Notes under the pieces: generated by a model | Database searches by the model: none | What the model was told of the DNA's origin: nothing | Seen by the model: the letters and a program-made list of their open reading frames with translations, nothing else | Shown here: positions 25,021 through 34,654 of the stretch, piece after piece | How the letters are laid out: each line of letters begins with the position of its first letter | Position numbering within the stretch: the stretch's first letter is position 1 | DNA from: Adhaeribacter arboris | Lineage (GTDB): Bacteria; Bacteroidota; Bacteroidia; Cytophagales; Hymenobacteraceae | Assembly: GCF_003023845.1 (NCBI RefSeq) | Contig: NZ_PYFT01000001.1 | Coordinates: 4,526,001 to 4,590,000 of the forward strand | Direction: 5' to 3' | DNA length: 64,000 bases | Position numbers and translations under genes: made by a program

Positions 25021-28000
25021 TTATAGTAAAGGAATTTTTACAAAGAAGAACTGGCCGGTTTCGGTAATAATTAAGGGTTTATCGCTTAAGTAATGATACA
25101 AGGATTGTAAGCTGGCTAACCCTTGTTTATTGCTGGTTTCCACAAAATTCTTTTTTTGCAAATTGTTGCGCACTATCAGATAAGAATTCTCCGGATATAT
25201 ATCAATAATTAAGGGCGAATCGGCATCTATAATATTATGTTTGATTGCGTTTTCGATTAAATTCTGCAGAGTTACCGGGGCTATTTTGGTATAAGCATAT
25301 TCATCGGCTATGTTTATATTTACTAATAAACCTTGATCAAAGCGGGTTTGCTGCAGGTTAATAAAGGTTTGCACAAATTTTAGCTCTTCGCACAAAGCTA
25401 CCGTTTCGGTATCGCTGCTTTTTAAAATGTAGCGGTACATTTTTGACAAGCCATCCAAGAAAACACCCGCCTTTTTCTGATCGTAGCGGATAAGACTGCT
25501 GAGCGAGGTAAGGGAATTAAAGAGAAAATGAGGGTTTAACTGCTGTTTTAAACTTTCGTATAGCACCAACACTTTTTCCTTTTCCAAAATATGGGCTTTG
25601 GTTTCCAGCGCCAGAATTTCCTGTTGCTTCACCAATTTATAAGTAAAAAACACGTAGACAGAAGCTGCCAGAATTAAAGCAACCGCCAATAAAAACCAGG
25701 TCGTTTTGTAAAATGGCTCCTCCATCCGAATGGGAATGGAAACTACGGGGGTATTCCAATTATCGGGAGTATTGGTCGCTTTTACTTGAAACACATAATT
25801 GCCCCGGGGTATGTTGGCGTAGCTGGTATACCGCCGCTGACCGGCTTTTACCCAATCTTTATCGAAACCGACGAGCCGGTAAGCATATTGTTGTTTATCA
25901 GGCCGATCAAAATCCAGGGCGGCATATTCAAAAGAAATAACATTTGCCTTGGCAGGTACTGCTATTCTTTGGCGACTTGCTATTGCTTTCTCAAAAAGTT
26001 GTTCTTCTTCATCCATCTTAAAGGAAGTAACCGCCAGCGGCACAACTGTTTTTTTTACGATAATAGAGGCTGGCTCAAAAACATAATAGCCGCCACTCGA
26101 AAGCAGAGCCATTTTATTGTCTTGGAAGAGAAAAAAGCCGAACAGGGAATTAATCTGATAATAGAGCGAATTTAATTTATTAATACCATCTAATTTTCCG
26201 AAAGTGGTAATATTTCCGGTTTGCCGGCTTATTCTACAAACCGCCGAATTGGTAATGCACCAGATATCTCCTTTTATATCTTCCTGCACCTGCGCCACAA
26301 TCTCTCCCCGTAAACCAGTAGCAACATTATAATTCTTTTTAAGTACCGGCACTATTTGGTTGGCATCATAATGATATAAGCCGGCATCGGTGCCCGCCCA
26401 TATATCCCCGTTTTTATCGGCATACAAGGTGTACACGCGGTTATCATAGTTAGACGCCGACGGTTTACCGTATTGATCCAGATTTATGAAATCTTTTCCG
26501 GAATCATCAAAATAGCCAAAACAACCCCGGCCCCCTACCCAAATCCGGCCTTTTTTATCCAGGGCCATACCGCTGATAACATTGGAACGGAGCAGTTTTT
26601 TGTTTCCGGGGGTACTGTAAAAATGCTGGTAGGTTTTGGTTTGCGGCTCATAACAAAAAACGCCGTTCCGGCCCGAGGCAATCCAGATATTCCCTTTTTT
26701 ATCTTCTCGCAGTACCGTAAAAGCATTCGACCTTTGGTTATTTATGTAACCTGGGGGCTGCGGCAAAGAAATGAGTTGGCGTGTTACTAGGTCGTATTGG
26801 TATACATAATCCCGGGTAAGTACCCAAATAATTCCTTTACTATCCTGCACCATATCATTTACCATCAGAATGCTTTCTTCATTTGGCTTTACCGGAAAAG
26901 ATAGAATCTGAGTTTTACCGGTATGTTTATCCACCACATGTAAACCATCGGCAAAAGAAGTACCGATAAAAAAGTATTGGCCGGCTTTGTCTTCCAGCAT
27001 CGAGGAAATTTCGTAGAAGGGCCCATTATCGCTGCGGTTTACTTTAACCGGTACATAAGTAAACTTTTTTTCGGTTTGCTTTACCTTAGACAAACCGTTG
27101 GTATGAGAGAGCCAAATATTGTTTTGTTTATCCAGCATTAAACCCAAACAAAATTTCCCCGGAAGAGTAGCGTTGGTATTGGCGTCGTTACTAAAAAAAG
27201 TAAACTGGTGGGTTAGCTTGTTAAAGGATCCAAAACCCCGGTCGCTGCTGGCAAGCCACAATTCATTTTCATTTTTAGGTTTTATATCCAATATGATGTT
27301 AATGGTAGCTACATTGGTGCGCCGTAAATCGTATTTATAGGTGTTCCATTGTTTCGTTTCCAAATCGTAATAACTGAGTCCGCCGCCCCAGGAGCCCAGC
27401 CATAAGCCGTGTTTATCGTCGGCAATAGACGTGAATAAATCATCCCGGGAAATATTTTTTTGTAAAGGTTTGGCTCTGACGGGTTGCATGTCGCCGGTAG
27501 TGCTGTTAAACCGGTACAAGCCATCGCGGGTAGCTAACCAGTAAATGCCCTTTTCCTTTTCGTGCATGTCATTTACCAAATTGTTTACTTCTCTAAATTC
27601 TTTGGTATAAAAGGTATTGGTATCGGCAATTACATTGTACTGCGTAAATTTACCGGTTGCTTTATTTAATTGGATTAAACCCTTCTGGTAAAGACCGGCC
27701 CAAACGTTGTTCTCGTTATCTACAAACAGCATGGTAATGGACCGGGTGAGCGGAGCGGTACGATCTATATTTTTGACCGGAAAATTACGATACTCTCCGG
27801 TTGTTGGATCGTAGCAGGTAAGGCCGTCTTTGGTTGTACCCATCCATATTCTGCCGTCCTGATCTTCGGCTAGTTGGGTAACCGCTGTTCCCGCAAAAGC
27901 GTCGTTGGGGCCGGGAGGCTTTTTGAATAATTTAAAAGTATAGCCATCGTACCGGAATAAGCCATCATCGGTCCCCAACCATATATAACCCCGGGAATCC

Positions 28001-28143
28001 TGAATCTTGGCATTGATGGAATTGCTGGGTAAACCGCTGGTTTCGTCGTAATGGGTAACGGTAAATTCCGGCGGTTGACCCCAGGCTTTTGGCGTAAAAA
28101 GTAGCAGGAGCAGCAAAGGAATAATATGTTTACAAGAACCCAT
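25021..28143 (-). CDS. hybrid-type sensor histidine kinase with two-component propeller domain (LytS type)
   Basis: A 1040-residue membrane sensor. Signal peptide at residues 1-22 (HIIPLLLLLLFTPKAWGQ). A long periplasmic region contains about 14 Reg_prop blades with the pattern D-x-x-G-x-I-W-x-G-T (SRGYIWLGTDDGLFRYDGY; DGRIWMGTTKDGL; GDIWAGTDAGLYHYD), forming two beta-propellers. A Y_Y_Y domain (YAYRLVGFDKDWVKAGQRR) follows, then one membrane helix near 811-834. The kinase segment has the His in LKQQLNPHFLFNSLTSLSSL near residue 870 and the ATPase segment NLIENAIKHNI. There is no receiver or DNA-binding domain, so it is not a true HTCS hybrid. It signals to the LytTR regulator downstream. Such sensors often detect sugars, but none is indicated here. 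Confidence 0.92.
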   Translation of the reverse strand: MGSCKHIIPLLLLLLFTPKAWGQPPEFTVTHYDETSGLPSNSINAKIQDSRGYIWLGTDDGLFRYDGYTFKLFKKPPGPNDAFAGTAVTQLAEDQDGRIWMGTTKDGLTCYDPTTGEYRNFPVKNIDRTAPLTRSITMLFVDNENNVWAGLYQKGLIQLNKATGKFTQYNVIADTNTFYTKEFREVNNLVNDMHEKEKGIYWLATRDGLYRFNSTTGDMQPVRAKPLQKNISRDDLFTSIADDKHGLWLGSWGGGLSYYDLETKQWNTYKYDLRRTNVATINIILDIKPKNENELWLASSDRGFGSFNKLTHQFTFFSNDANTNATLPGKFCLGLMLDKQNNIWLSHTNGLSKVKQTEKKFTYVPVKVNRSDNGPFYEISSMLEDKAGQYFFIGTSFADGLHVVDKHTGKTQILSFPVKPNEESILMVNDMVQDSKGIIWVLTRDYVYQYDLVTRQLISLPQPPGYINNQRSNAFTVLREDKKGNIWIASGRNGVFCYEPQTKTYQHFYSTPGNKKLLRSNVISGMALDKKGRIWVGGRGCFGYFDDSGKDFINLDQYGKPSASNYDNRVYTLYADKNGDIWAGTDAGLYHYDANQIVPVLKKNYNVATGLRGEIVAQVQEDIKGDIWCITNSAVCRISRQTGNITTFGKLDGINKLNSLYYQINSLFGFFLFQDNKMALLSSGGYYVFEPASIIVKKTVVPLAVTSFKMDEEEQLFEKAIASRQRIAVPAKANVISFEYAALDFDRPDKQQYAYRLVGFDKDWVKAGQRRYTSYANIPRGNYVFQVKATNTPDNWNTPVVSIPIRMEEPFYKTTWFLLAVALILAASVYVFFTYKLVKQQEILALETKAHILEKEKVLVLYESLKQQLNPHFLFNSLTSLSSLIRYDQKKAGVFLDGLSKMYRYILKSSDTETVALCEELKFVQTFINLQQTRFDQGLLVNINIADEYAYTKIAPVTLQNLIENAIKHNIIDADSPLIIDIYPENSYLIVRNNLQKKNFVETSNKQGLASLQSLYHYLSDKPLIITETGQFFFVKIPLL

Positions 28144-28340
28144 TATAGTAGCGATTGCCCGTTAATTTACTAAAAAGCTGGGGCTGGCGCAATTAGAGTT
28201 AGTAAGGCGTGTAAAAAGTAAAATAAAGCGGTGAAAAAGTTAAATGAACCGGTGAATTGGTTATTTAGCCGCAACGAGTTTGTTTTATATGTCTCTTTGC
28301 TGGTGCTACAATTAAGTGCCTTTTCTAAAAAACTTTATTT

Positions 28341-28551
28341 TGCGGAGCCTTTTCAAGTCTCACGGCAACGGTGCTGATGCAGTTGGAACGGCACCCTGTT
28401 TGCCTCGTGGCCGGCGGGCCTCGTCGGGGCGCTCGGACGGGCTAATTTCTTTTCCTCCTATCGTCGGAATACCTGCGGCACCGGAAAACCAACGCCCGCT
28501 CTCGCTGCCCCGCCTGCTGTCATCTTCTCTTAGCCACTGCTTTTCGGGCTT
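28341..28551 (+). repeat. dispersed structured element R1, copy D
   Basis: It begins GCGGAGCCTTTTCAAGTCTC and continues CCTGTTTGCCTCGTGGCCGG CGGGCCTCG. The distal part is diverged (lacking the GCCAAAC arm), and it ends CTGTCATCTTCTCTTAGCCA CTGC, the same tail as copies C and E. The inner stem is not preserved, so this copy is probably decayed. Confidence 0.62.
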
Positions 28552-28666
28552 CTTCTTTATTTATTTTTGTCCTAACCATAACTCGGCTGGGCAGGAATTT
28601 AAGGTGATTTAATATTAATTTAAAAGAATATAAATGTTTAGCAATTTTATGTTAGATGATGCTAGA

Positions 28667-28868
28667 CAGTAGCTAAGAGAAGATGACACCAGTTTGGCTA
28701 GGGAGGGCCTTCTAAGGTTCCGGTGCTTTAGCATTCCAACGTGTAGGGGCGTGCTGCGCACGTTCCCACCCGCCCGGAAGAGCCAAACGAGGCCCGCCGG
28801 CCAGGAGGCAAACAGGGTACCTTTCAAACAAGATAGCACCGTAATCTGGAGGCTTGAAAAGACTCCAA
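28667..28868 (-). repeat. dispersed structured element R1, copy E
   Basis: Read on the minus strand it starts TTGGAGTCTTTTCAAGCCTC, contains CCTCGTTTGGCTCTTCCGG, then CCGGAACCTTAGAAGGCCCT CC, and ends GCCAAACTGGTGTCATCTTC TCTTAGCTACTG. The inner stem is AACGTG/CACGTT (28738-28743 with 28759-28764), again a new sequence at the conserved position. It is the longest intact copy. Confidence 0.68.
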
Positions 28869-28987
28869 CGACAGGTATTGTTGATTAAAAAAGTATTATA
28901 AGATGCAATCTAGTCTAAGATGAACTTAATGATGATCCACTACTAAGATGTTATAGATAGAAAAGCAGGTTAAAGGATAAGTTACTA

Positions 28988-29416
28988 TTAAGCTTTAGTA
29001 GTTGCCGTTGGCTTTGTAGCTGCCATCATGGTATTGGCGAGCAGGGTATAACAGGCGAGCCAGGCTTCCTTTATGGTATTATTCCATTCGTTGCCCGCAC
29101 CGCGCTCGATGGTCCAGAGCAAGGCGTTACCTACTAAACTGTAATATTCTGCTTTTACCCCATAGCCTTTATGCCGCAAGGCCAAGGCTCTTATATCCGC
29201 CGTGATAACCTCAGGTTGGTCTAACCGGGAAATAATGTAGTGCAGCATGTTTACTAACTTTTTTTGTTGTGGTTGCAAAGCCGCCGGAAATAATTTTTGC
29301 AATTTGGGAGTATCCAGAAACAATTTGGAATAAAACACATCGCCAATCAATTCCGCATCTATCTGGCGAAAACTCTTCCAACTATTCTTTACTAATCTAA
29401 TTTGTTCTTCGGTCAT
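28988..29416 (-). CDS. globin, single-domain
   Basis: A 142-residue globin (from MTEEQIRLVKNSWKSFRQID). The A helix with the conserved Trp, the segment FYSKLFLDTPKLQKLFP with its C-D region, and the proximal histidine in LALRHKGYGVKAEYYSLVG match the neuroglobin/flavohemoglobin-like family (the haemoglobin domain without the reductase). It could bind O2 or NO in the cytoplasm. The frame extends upstream to 29509, but the 31 extra residues do not look like globin, so the internal ATG at 29416 is preferred. It stands alone. Confidence 0.88.
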   Translation of the reverse strand: MTEEQIRLVKNSWKSFRQIDAELIGDVFYSKLFLDTPKLQKLFPAALQPQQKKLVNMLHYIISRLDQPEVITADIRALALRHKGYGVKAEYYSLVGNALLWTIERGAGNEWNNTIKEAWLACYTLLANTMMAATKPTATTKA

Positions 29417-29822
29417 AAGGCTTTGTCGTGTAAATAGCACGTAGCTACTGGAGATAGGTTGCTTCCATAGGAAAGCCCCCTTGATTCTTTTTACAAAAAT
29501 GGCGAGCAATACAGGTGGAAAAAAATTAATCCGGTTGAAGCAGGTAGTATTTACAGCAGAGCGCGGATAATAAGGAATGAAATGTTTTCTGTTAGCTGTG
29601 CGCTACAAGGAGTGTTTTTTTGCTGCGTAACTTTGCCCCATTTTCAGCTTTTGCCTTCTTTTTACTAAAGACGCTTCAATTTTATTCTGCTACGGTTTAT
29701 TAACCGTTTGCCACACTTCGCTTTAACAAATTTTTGCGCTCGTTTCCTTCCCTTCATTTTTGCCGGGCAATCAGGCTATTGCCCACATTTAAACAATATC
29801 CATTCACTTAAAAAATGTTATT
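29417..29822. other. intergenic, no gene seen
   Basis: A 400-base divergent region between the globin and the large secreted protein. It should carry both promoters, but I see no clear Bacteroidota -33/-7 pair. Short frames here have no motif. Confidence 0.4.
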
Positions 29823-32591
29823 ATGAAGTATGCAAACAAAAAATTGCCAACCATTTTATTCAAGCCTGGCAAGCTGCTTTTTTTGCTTTTACTAGTTATT
29901 TCTACTAATCGGATATGGGCAAATTCAGTTGAAAAAACAGGAAAACTTGCGGTTCCTTTTTCAACGGTTACGGCTAACCCTTCCAGCCTATCGTTTGATA
30001 CGGTTGTCGGTGTTGGTACTGTGTCAAGTTCAAAAGAGGTAACCATTACCATTTCCGGGGTTTCTTCCACGGCTAAAACGACTATTATAGCTTCAAACAA
30101 CTACAATTTTGGCCAGTTACCTGCAGAAGACCCTATTTTTAATATACTTACTATTACTGGTAATGCTACTGTAAAGCTACGGGTTCGCTTTTCGGGTGCC
30201 GATGTGGCCGGAACTTACAATGGGTTGCTCACTATATCGGGGAATGAAATAACTACTAAAACAGTACCCTTATCGACTACCCTAGTAGTAAAGCCAACCT
30301 TTAATCCGGCCTTTCTTCTTTTTAATACGGTAGAAAGGGCACTTTCTGATGTGCAGGAGTTTACGTTTGAGGTTAAGGATGTGCCGTTAGGTTCTCAAAC
30401 GTTTGTAACTGCCCCGGATGGATATGCTTTAATGGTATCACCTACAGGAGTAAAGGGTTCTGTATTCACGGTTACCGGAAATGGCTCATTCAAAGTACTT
30501 GTCCAATTTTTAGGCAGCCCCACGGCTGGTGCTTTTTCCTCCCAGCTTAGTATTACTGGCAGCGCGGTGGTTTTGCAAACAGTACCTTTAACCGCCAAAG
30601 TAACTCCCAACCCCAGTTTCTTTCCTTCCTCCCTATCCTTCCTCAGCGTAGCAGGACAACCCTCCGGATTGCATGAACTTTCTATGTCGGTTTCTAACCT
30701 CTCGGCAGGAACCCAAACCATTATTCAGGCGCCAGATGGATTTTCGTTATTTAGCTCGCCTAACGCAACGGCTACTCAAAAATTAAATTTTACCGGAAAC
30801 GGTACTTTTAAGTTTTTTGTGCAATTTGATGGCGGTGAAATTTTATTGGATTTTGTGACTAAGCTTACCGTAACTAATATCGAATTCGGCACTAGAATAG
30901 TATTACTGAAACCAGATATAATAGCCAAACTAACTCCGGTAATTAACCCAGCTACTTTAAGTGGTTTTACGGCGGTGCAAGGGGGTGCTTTGTCAGCTAT
31001 ACAATCTTTTGATGTATCTGTTACTGGTCTGCCGGCGCAAGGGGCGCAACCCATTACCATAACAGCTCCCAAAGGATACCTCGTTAGCTCATCCGGCGTT
31101 ACTGGCTCATTCTTCAATTCCTTTATTTTAACCGTTAGCAACGGCTCGATTAAATCAAAAGTATTTGTGGCGCTTAGTAGTAACAACCCAGTAGGACCAA
31201 TTAGCGGCAATGTTACTATTACCGGCAGCCAGATTAATACTAAAAATGTTCCGGTGAGCGGCACCATTACAGCTAAACCGCAACCTACTCTTACGGTGGA
31301 TAAAACCAGTTTGTCGGGCTTTACCACTTTTACCAACAAAGCATCTACTACGCAATCGTACAATTTAAAGGCCGCGAACCTGGCAACCGGCGTCACCGCA
31401 ACGGTAATAGCGCCTACCGGCTTTGAAGTAAGTTTAAGTAATACTAGCGGCAGTGTTTTCTTTAATCAGCTGACGGTGGCGCAAGCAGCAGGCAACATTA
31501 ATGTTACTGTATTCGTCCGGTTAAAATCCCAAGCAGCTACGGGCACTAAAACGGGCAGTATTCAAAACTCGGTAGTCGGGCTAAGTAAAAGCGTTGCGGT
31601 GAGCGGGATTGTTACCGTGTCGCCTACTCTAAGTGTTACCCCGCCAAGTTTAACGGGCTTTAATACCGTCAAAGACCAAGCTTCGGCTTCGAAAACCTAT
31701 ACCTTTTTAGCCGCTAACCTGGCTGCCGGCGTTACGGCTACAGTGTCGGCCCCGGTAAATTACGAAGTGCGGCTACAAAATACCGGTTCGTTTGCCTCCA
31801 GCCTTACCTTAACGCAAAATAGCACCGGGGCCATTAACCGGGTGGTAGAAGTGCGCTTAAAAGCAACTGGCCTTACCGGTACGGTAACCGGCACGATCCA
31901 AAATGCGGTAGCGGGTATTACCAAAAACGTAAGCGTGAGCGGTACCGTAGCCGCGCCAACTTTATCGCTTAGTTCTACACTTTTAACGGGCTTCAGCACG
32001 GTTCCGAATCAGCCTTCCCCTACTAAGCCGTATACTTTCTCCGCTTCTAACCTGGCTACGGGCGTAACGGCCACCGTAACCGCTCCGGCCGGCTACGAGT
32101 TAAGCCTGTCGGGAACCACTACCTTCGCCAGCAGTCTTACACTCGCGCCAACCAATGGTGCTATTAGTAAAATAATACTCGTGCGATTAAAAGCGCAAAC
32201 CGCCACCGGAACTAAAAGCGGTAATATCACCCATACCGTAGCCGGTTTAAGCAAAACCGTGGCGGTAAGCGGAAACGTAAAAGCGGCGGCTTTTACTGCC
32301 ACTATAGGTGCAGAATCAAAAAATGAAAAAGAAGTAGCTCCCCGGTTGGTTAAAGCTTTTCCCAATCCGTTTCATAGTCAGTTTTTCGTAGAGTTTGAAG
32401 CTCCAGGTAATCAATTCGTGCACTTTCGGCTGTTAGATTTGTCGGGTAACCAATTATTTAAAAAAGAGGTGGTATCAACCGGCGGCATACAACGGATAAA
32501 ACTGCCGGTAGGTCCGCAACGAAAAGGAATTTACCTGTTAGAAGTGGTTACGGAATCAGCTCGCCAAACCATAAAGTTAATAAACCAATGA
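29823..32591 (+). CDS. large secreted repeat protein with T9SS C-terminal sorting domain
   Basis: A 922-residue protein. The signal sequence (LFKPGKLLFLLLLVISTNRI) covers about residues 12-34. Seven tandem repeats of roughly 105-115 residues fill residues about 48-830. Each begins with a motif like LSGFTTFTNKASTTQSYNLK, passes through ANLATGVTATVIAPTGFEVS and ends near V-P-x-S-G-x-I. The last three (from 31270) are much more alike than the first four, suggesting recent duplication. The final 80 residues (AFPNPFHSQFFVEFEAPGNQ; GIYLLEVVTESARQTIKLIN) are a type IX secretion sorting domain, so the protein should be exported and attached to the cell surface or released. The repeats look like Ig-like beta-sandwiches, perhaps adhesive. 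No enzyme motif was found. A terminator follows at 32636. Confidence 0.82.
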   Translation: MKYANKKLPTILFKPGKLLFLLLLVISTNRIWANSVEKTGKLAVPFSTVTANPSSLSFDTVVGVGTVSSSKEVTITISGVSSTAKTTIIASNNYNFGQLPAEDPIFNILTITGNATVKLRVRFSGADVAGTYNGLLTISGNEITTKTVPLSTTLVVKPTFNPAFLLFNTVERALSDVQEFTFEVKDVPLGSQTFVTAPDGYALMVSPTGVKGSVFTVTGNGSFKVLVQFLGSPTAGAFSSQLSITGSAVVLQTVPLTAKVTPNPSFFPSSLSFLSVAGQPSGLHELSMSVSNLSAGTQTIIQAPDGFSLFSSPNATATQKLNFTGNGTFKFFVQFDGGEILLDFVTKLTVTNIEFGTRIVLLKPDIIAKLTPVINPATLSGFTAVQGGALSAIQSFDVSVTGLPAQGAQPITITAPKGYLVSSSGVTGSFFNSFILTVSNGSIKSKVFVALSSNNPVGPISGNVTITGSQINTKNVPVSGTITAKPQPTLTVDKTSLSGFTTFTNKASTTQSYNLKAANLATGVTATVIAPTGFEVSLSNTSGSVFFNQLTVAQAAGNINVTVFVRLKSQAATGTKTGSIQNSVVGLSKSVAVSGIVTVSPTLSVTPPSLTGFNTVKDQASASKTYTFLAANLAAGVTATVSAPVNYEVRLQNTGSFASSLTLTQNSTGAINRVVEVRLKATGLTGTVTGTIQNAVAGITKNVSVSGTVAAPTLSLSSTLLTGFSTVPNQPSPTKPYTFSASNLATGVTATVTAPAGYELSLSGTTTFASSLTLAPTNGAISKIILVRLKAQTATGTKSGNITHTVAGLSKTVAVSGNVKAAAFTATIGAESKNEKEVAPRLVKAFPNPFHSQFFVEFEAPGNQFVHFRLLDLSGNQLFKKEVVSTGGIQRIKLPVGPQRKGIYLLEVVTESARQTIKLINQ

Positions 32592-32868
32592 GCCTTTTAA
32601 TTACCATTTTCTGGGGCATTTATTTGTAAAGGAATAAGGATGCTGAACGCTAATCGGCATCCTTTTTATTTCTAAAAAATTACAACGGGCGATAAATCAA
32701 TTTGTTGCCAGCGAATTGGCACTTTATTTCTATTTATCTACGGTTCGTTAACTATTCTCTACGCTACATAACACTAAGTTTTTAAACTGATTTTTTGCTG
32801 CCCAAATTTGATAAAGTAATCCAGAACACCATCCCAAACCATTAGTCTTATCATTAGAAATCTATTAA
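32592..32868. other. short intergenic region
   Basis: This 277-base gap contains a terminator at 32636-32669 and AT-rich DNA before the first S74-domain gene. Confidence 0.4.
32636..32669 (+). terminator. Rho-independent terminator after the T9SS repeat protein
   Basis: AAGGATGC (32636-32643) pairs with GCATCCTT (32657-32664) around a 13-base loop, and the stem runs into TTTTT. It lies 45 bases after the stop at 32591. Confidence 0.68.
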
Positions 32869-34476
32869 ATGAAAACACTTAAACTCACCTTTGTCGCTGT
32901 GCTAGTAGCTTATGGCCCGTTAGCCTTGGCCCAAACCGGCACCTGGAATAAAGCGGGTAACAGCTTAGCCGGTACCGAAAAACTCGGCAGTACCAATAAC
33001 AAACCGCTTCGGTTATTTACCAATAATACCCAGCGCCTAACCATTGACGGCTCCGGCAAGGTAGGAATTGGCGTTACGGCTGCTAAGGCCCGATTGCACG
33101 TTGCGGATGGCTCTTCCAGCACCGAGCCTCTGCCTAATGCCACCATGGTAACCGAGAGCAGTTCCGACAATTTTCTGAATATACTGGCCCCCGGGAATCA
33201 CAGATCCGGTATTTTGTTTAGTGCGCATTCAAACCCCATAGCCGGCGGTTTTATTTATAATAATGAAGATGCCACCAATAGCCTGCAATTCTTAACCAGT
33301 GGTGCCACCCGCATGGCGCTGACGGCTGCCGGGCTGGGCATTGGAACGGTAGCCCCTAAAACCAACCTGCATGTATTTAAAGGTACTTCCGGAGCCGGAG
33401 CGCCTCATCCGAATGCCTCTTTAATTGTGGAAAGCAGCAAAACTAATTTTATTAATTTGCTTAACCCCAACGCCAGTACCAGCGGGATATTATTTGGTAA
33501 CAGTTTTAGTAATTCCGACGGCGGCATTATATTCAGCGGCGATAGTACGCCTCGAGGTTTGCAGTTTAACACGGGCGGAAACAGTACCCGCATGGTAGTG
33601 GCCAGCAATGGCTTTGTGGGTATCGGTACCAAAAAACCAAAGTCCACGCTTCATATTGTTCATAGTGACAATGGCTCGGATGGTTTGAGACTAGAGAATA
33701 GTACCGCATCAAAAAGCTGGAATTTTATTACGGATACTGATGGCGACCTGCAAAATCGTGCTGATGGTAAGCTTGTTGGTTTTTTTGATCATACAAGCGG
33801 TGCTTATGTAACTCTCTCAGATATGCGCAGCAAAAAAGACATTGAAAAAGCTCCGGATGTGCTGGACAAAGTATTACGGCTTGATGTAATGAAGTATCAT
33901 TTTCTCGAGAGCGCACCTTCCGATAAAAAGCAGTATGGCATGATAGCCCAAAATGTAGAAAAGCTATTCCCGGAAATAGTTTTCCATAAAACAGGCAACG
34001 GTCAAGATCAATACGCGGTCAATTACAGTGCTTACGGTGTCATCGCCATCAAAGCCATCCAAGAGCAGCAACAGAAGATAGCCGAGCAGGAACAAACAAA
34101 CCAGCAGCAACAGCAACTAATCAGTACGTTGGAAGAACGCATTGTCCGGTTAGAGGAAGCTTTAAATAAGAATGCTTCGAAAAGCACCTTTACCAGCAAT
34201 AACCGGGTGAGCAGCGAATCCGGCTCAGCTACGTTAGAGCAAAATCAGCCCAACCCTTTTGGTCAAAGTACTATTATTCGTTACTATTTACCTTCAGGCA
34301 GTACCGGCCAAATTAATCTGTATGATACCAATGGTCTGCTGGTAAAATCTTTAAAGGCAACGGAGAACGGCCAGGCAATCATTAACCGCAACGAGCTAAA
34401 AGCTGGCATTTACACTTATAATTTATCGGTGAATGGTAAAGTAGTAGCCGCTAAAAAATTAGTGGTAACCAACTAA
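32869..34476 (+). CDS. secreted tail-fibre-like protein with S74 chaperone domain and T9SS signal, paralog 1
   Basis: A 535-residue protein. Signal peptide at residues 1-21. Two repeated beta-rich units follow, with the phrase G-I-G-x-x-x-P-K-x-x-L-H (GIGTVAPKTNLHV; GIGTKKPKSTLHI) typical of tail-fibre-like and T9SS adhesin proteins. An intramolecular chaperone domain of peptidase family S74 starts near residue 317 with Ser-Asp-Met-Arg-Ser-Lys (catalytic Ser317/Lys322 in phage homologues). It continues through SDKKQYGMIAQNVEKLFPEI and YGVIAIKAIQEQQQKIAEQE. A Gln-rich coiled coil follows, then a T9SS sorting domain (LEQNQPNPFGQSTIIRYYLP; KAGIYTYNLSVNGKVVAAK) at about 455-535. It is adjacent to a similar gene; both are probably exported to the surface. 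Confidence 0.85.
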   Translation: MKTLKLTFVAVLVAYGPLALAQTGTWNKAGNSLAGTEKLGSTNNKPLRLFTNNTQRLTIDGSGKVGIGVTAAKARLHVADGSSSTEPLPNATMVTESSSDNFLNILAPGNHRSGILFSAHSNPIAGGFIYNNEDATNSLQFLTSGATRMALTAAGLGIGTVAPKTNLHVFKGTSGAGAPHPNASLIVESSKTNFINLLNPNASTSGILFGNSFSNSDGGIIFSGDSTPRGLQFNTGGNSTRMVVASNGFVGIGTKKPKSTLHIVHSDNGSDGLRLENSTASKSWNFITDTDGDLQNRADGKLVGFFDHTSGAYVTLSDMRSKKDIEKAPDVLDKVLRLDVMKYHFLESAPSDKKQYGMIAQNVEKLFPEIVFHKTGNGQDQYAVNYSAYGVIAIKAIQEQQQKIAEQEQTNQQQQQLISTLEERIVRLEEALNKNASKSTFTSNNRVSSESGSATLEQNQPNPFGQSTIIRYYLPSGSTGQINLYDTNGLLVKSLKATENGQAIINRNELKAGIYTYNLSVNGKVVAAKKLVVTN

Positions 34477-34654
34477 TCCTAAGTATTTGGCAGAATGGAA
34501 TTTGAGTTAACAAATCTCCATTTGTTATCACTCATCTTATTTCCCAATAACTACGCTTTGTTAAAATTTCTTTCCCCTGCGAGTGCATCAAATTTTAACC
34601 TTCCTTTCTCTCCGAACTATTTGTTTGTCAAAAAGCAACTTAAAAATTCATAAT

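Larger units (their letters stand above)
28144..28987. other. intergenic region with inverted pair of R1 elements
   Basis: The 844 bases between the kinase start and the globin end hold R1 copy D (28341-28551, plus) and copy E (28667-28868, minus), facing each other tail to tail about 115 bases apart. The rest is AT-rich without a gene. Confidence 0.55.

Noticed and set aside
30776-31396. 206-codon minus-strand reading frame inside the T9SS repeat protein
   Set aside because: It is antisense to a clear secreted protein; its composition is a mirror of the repeats and it has no motif.
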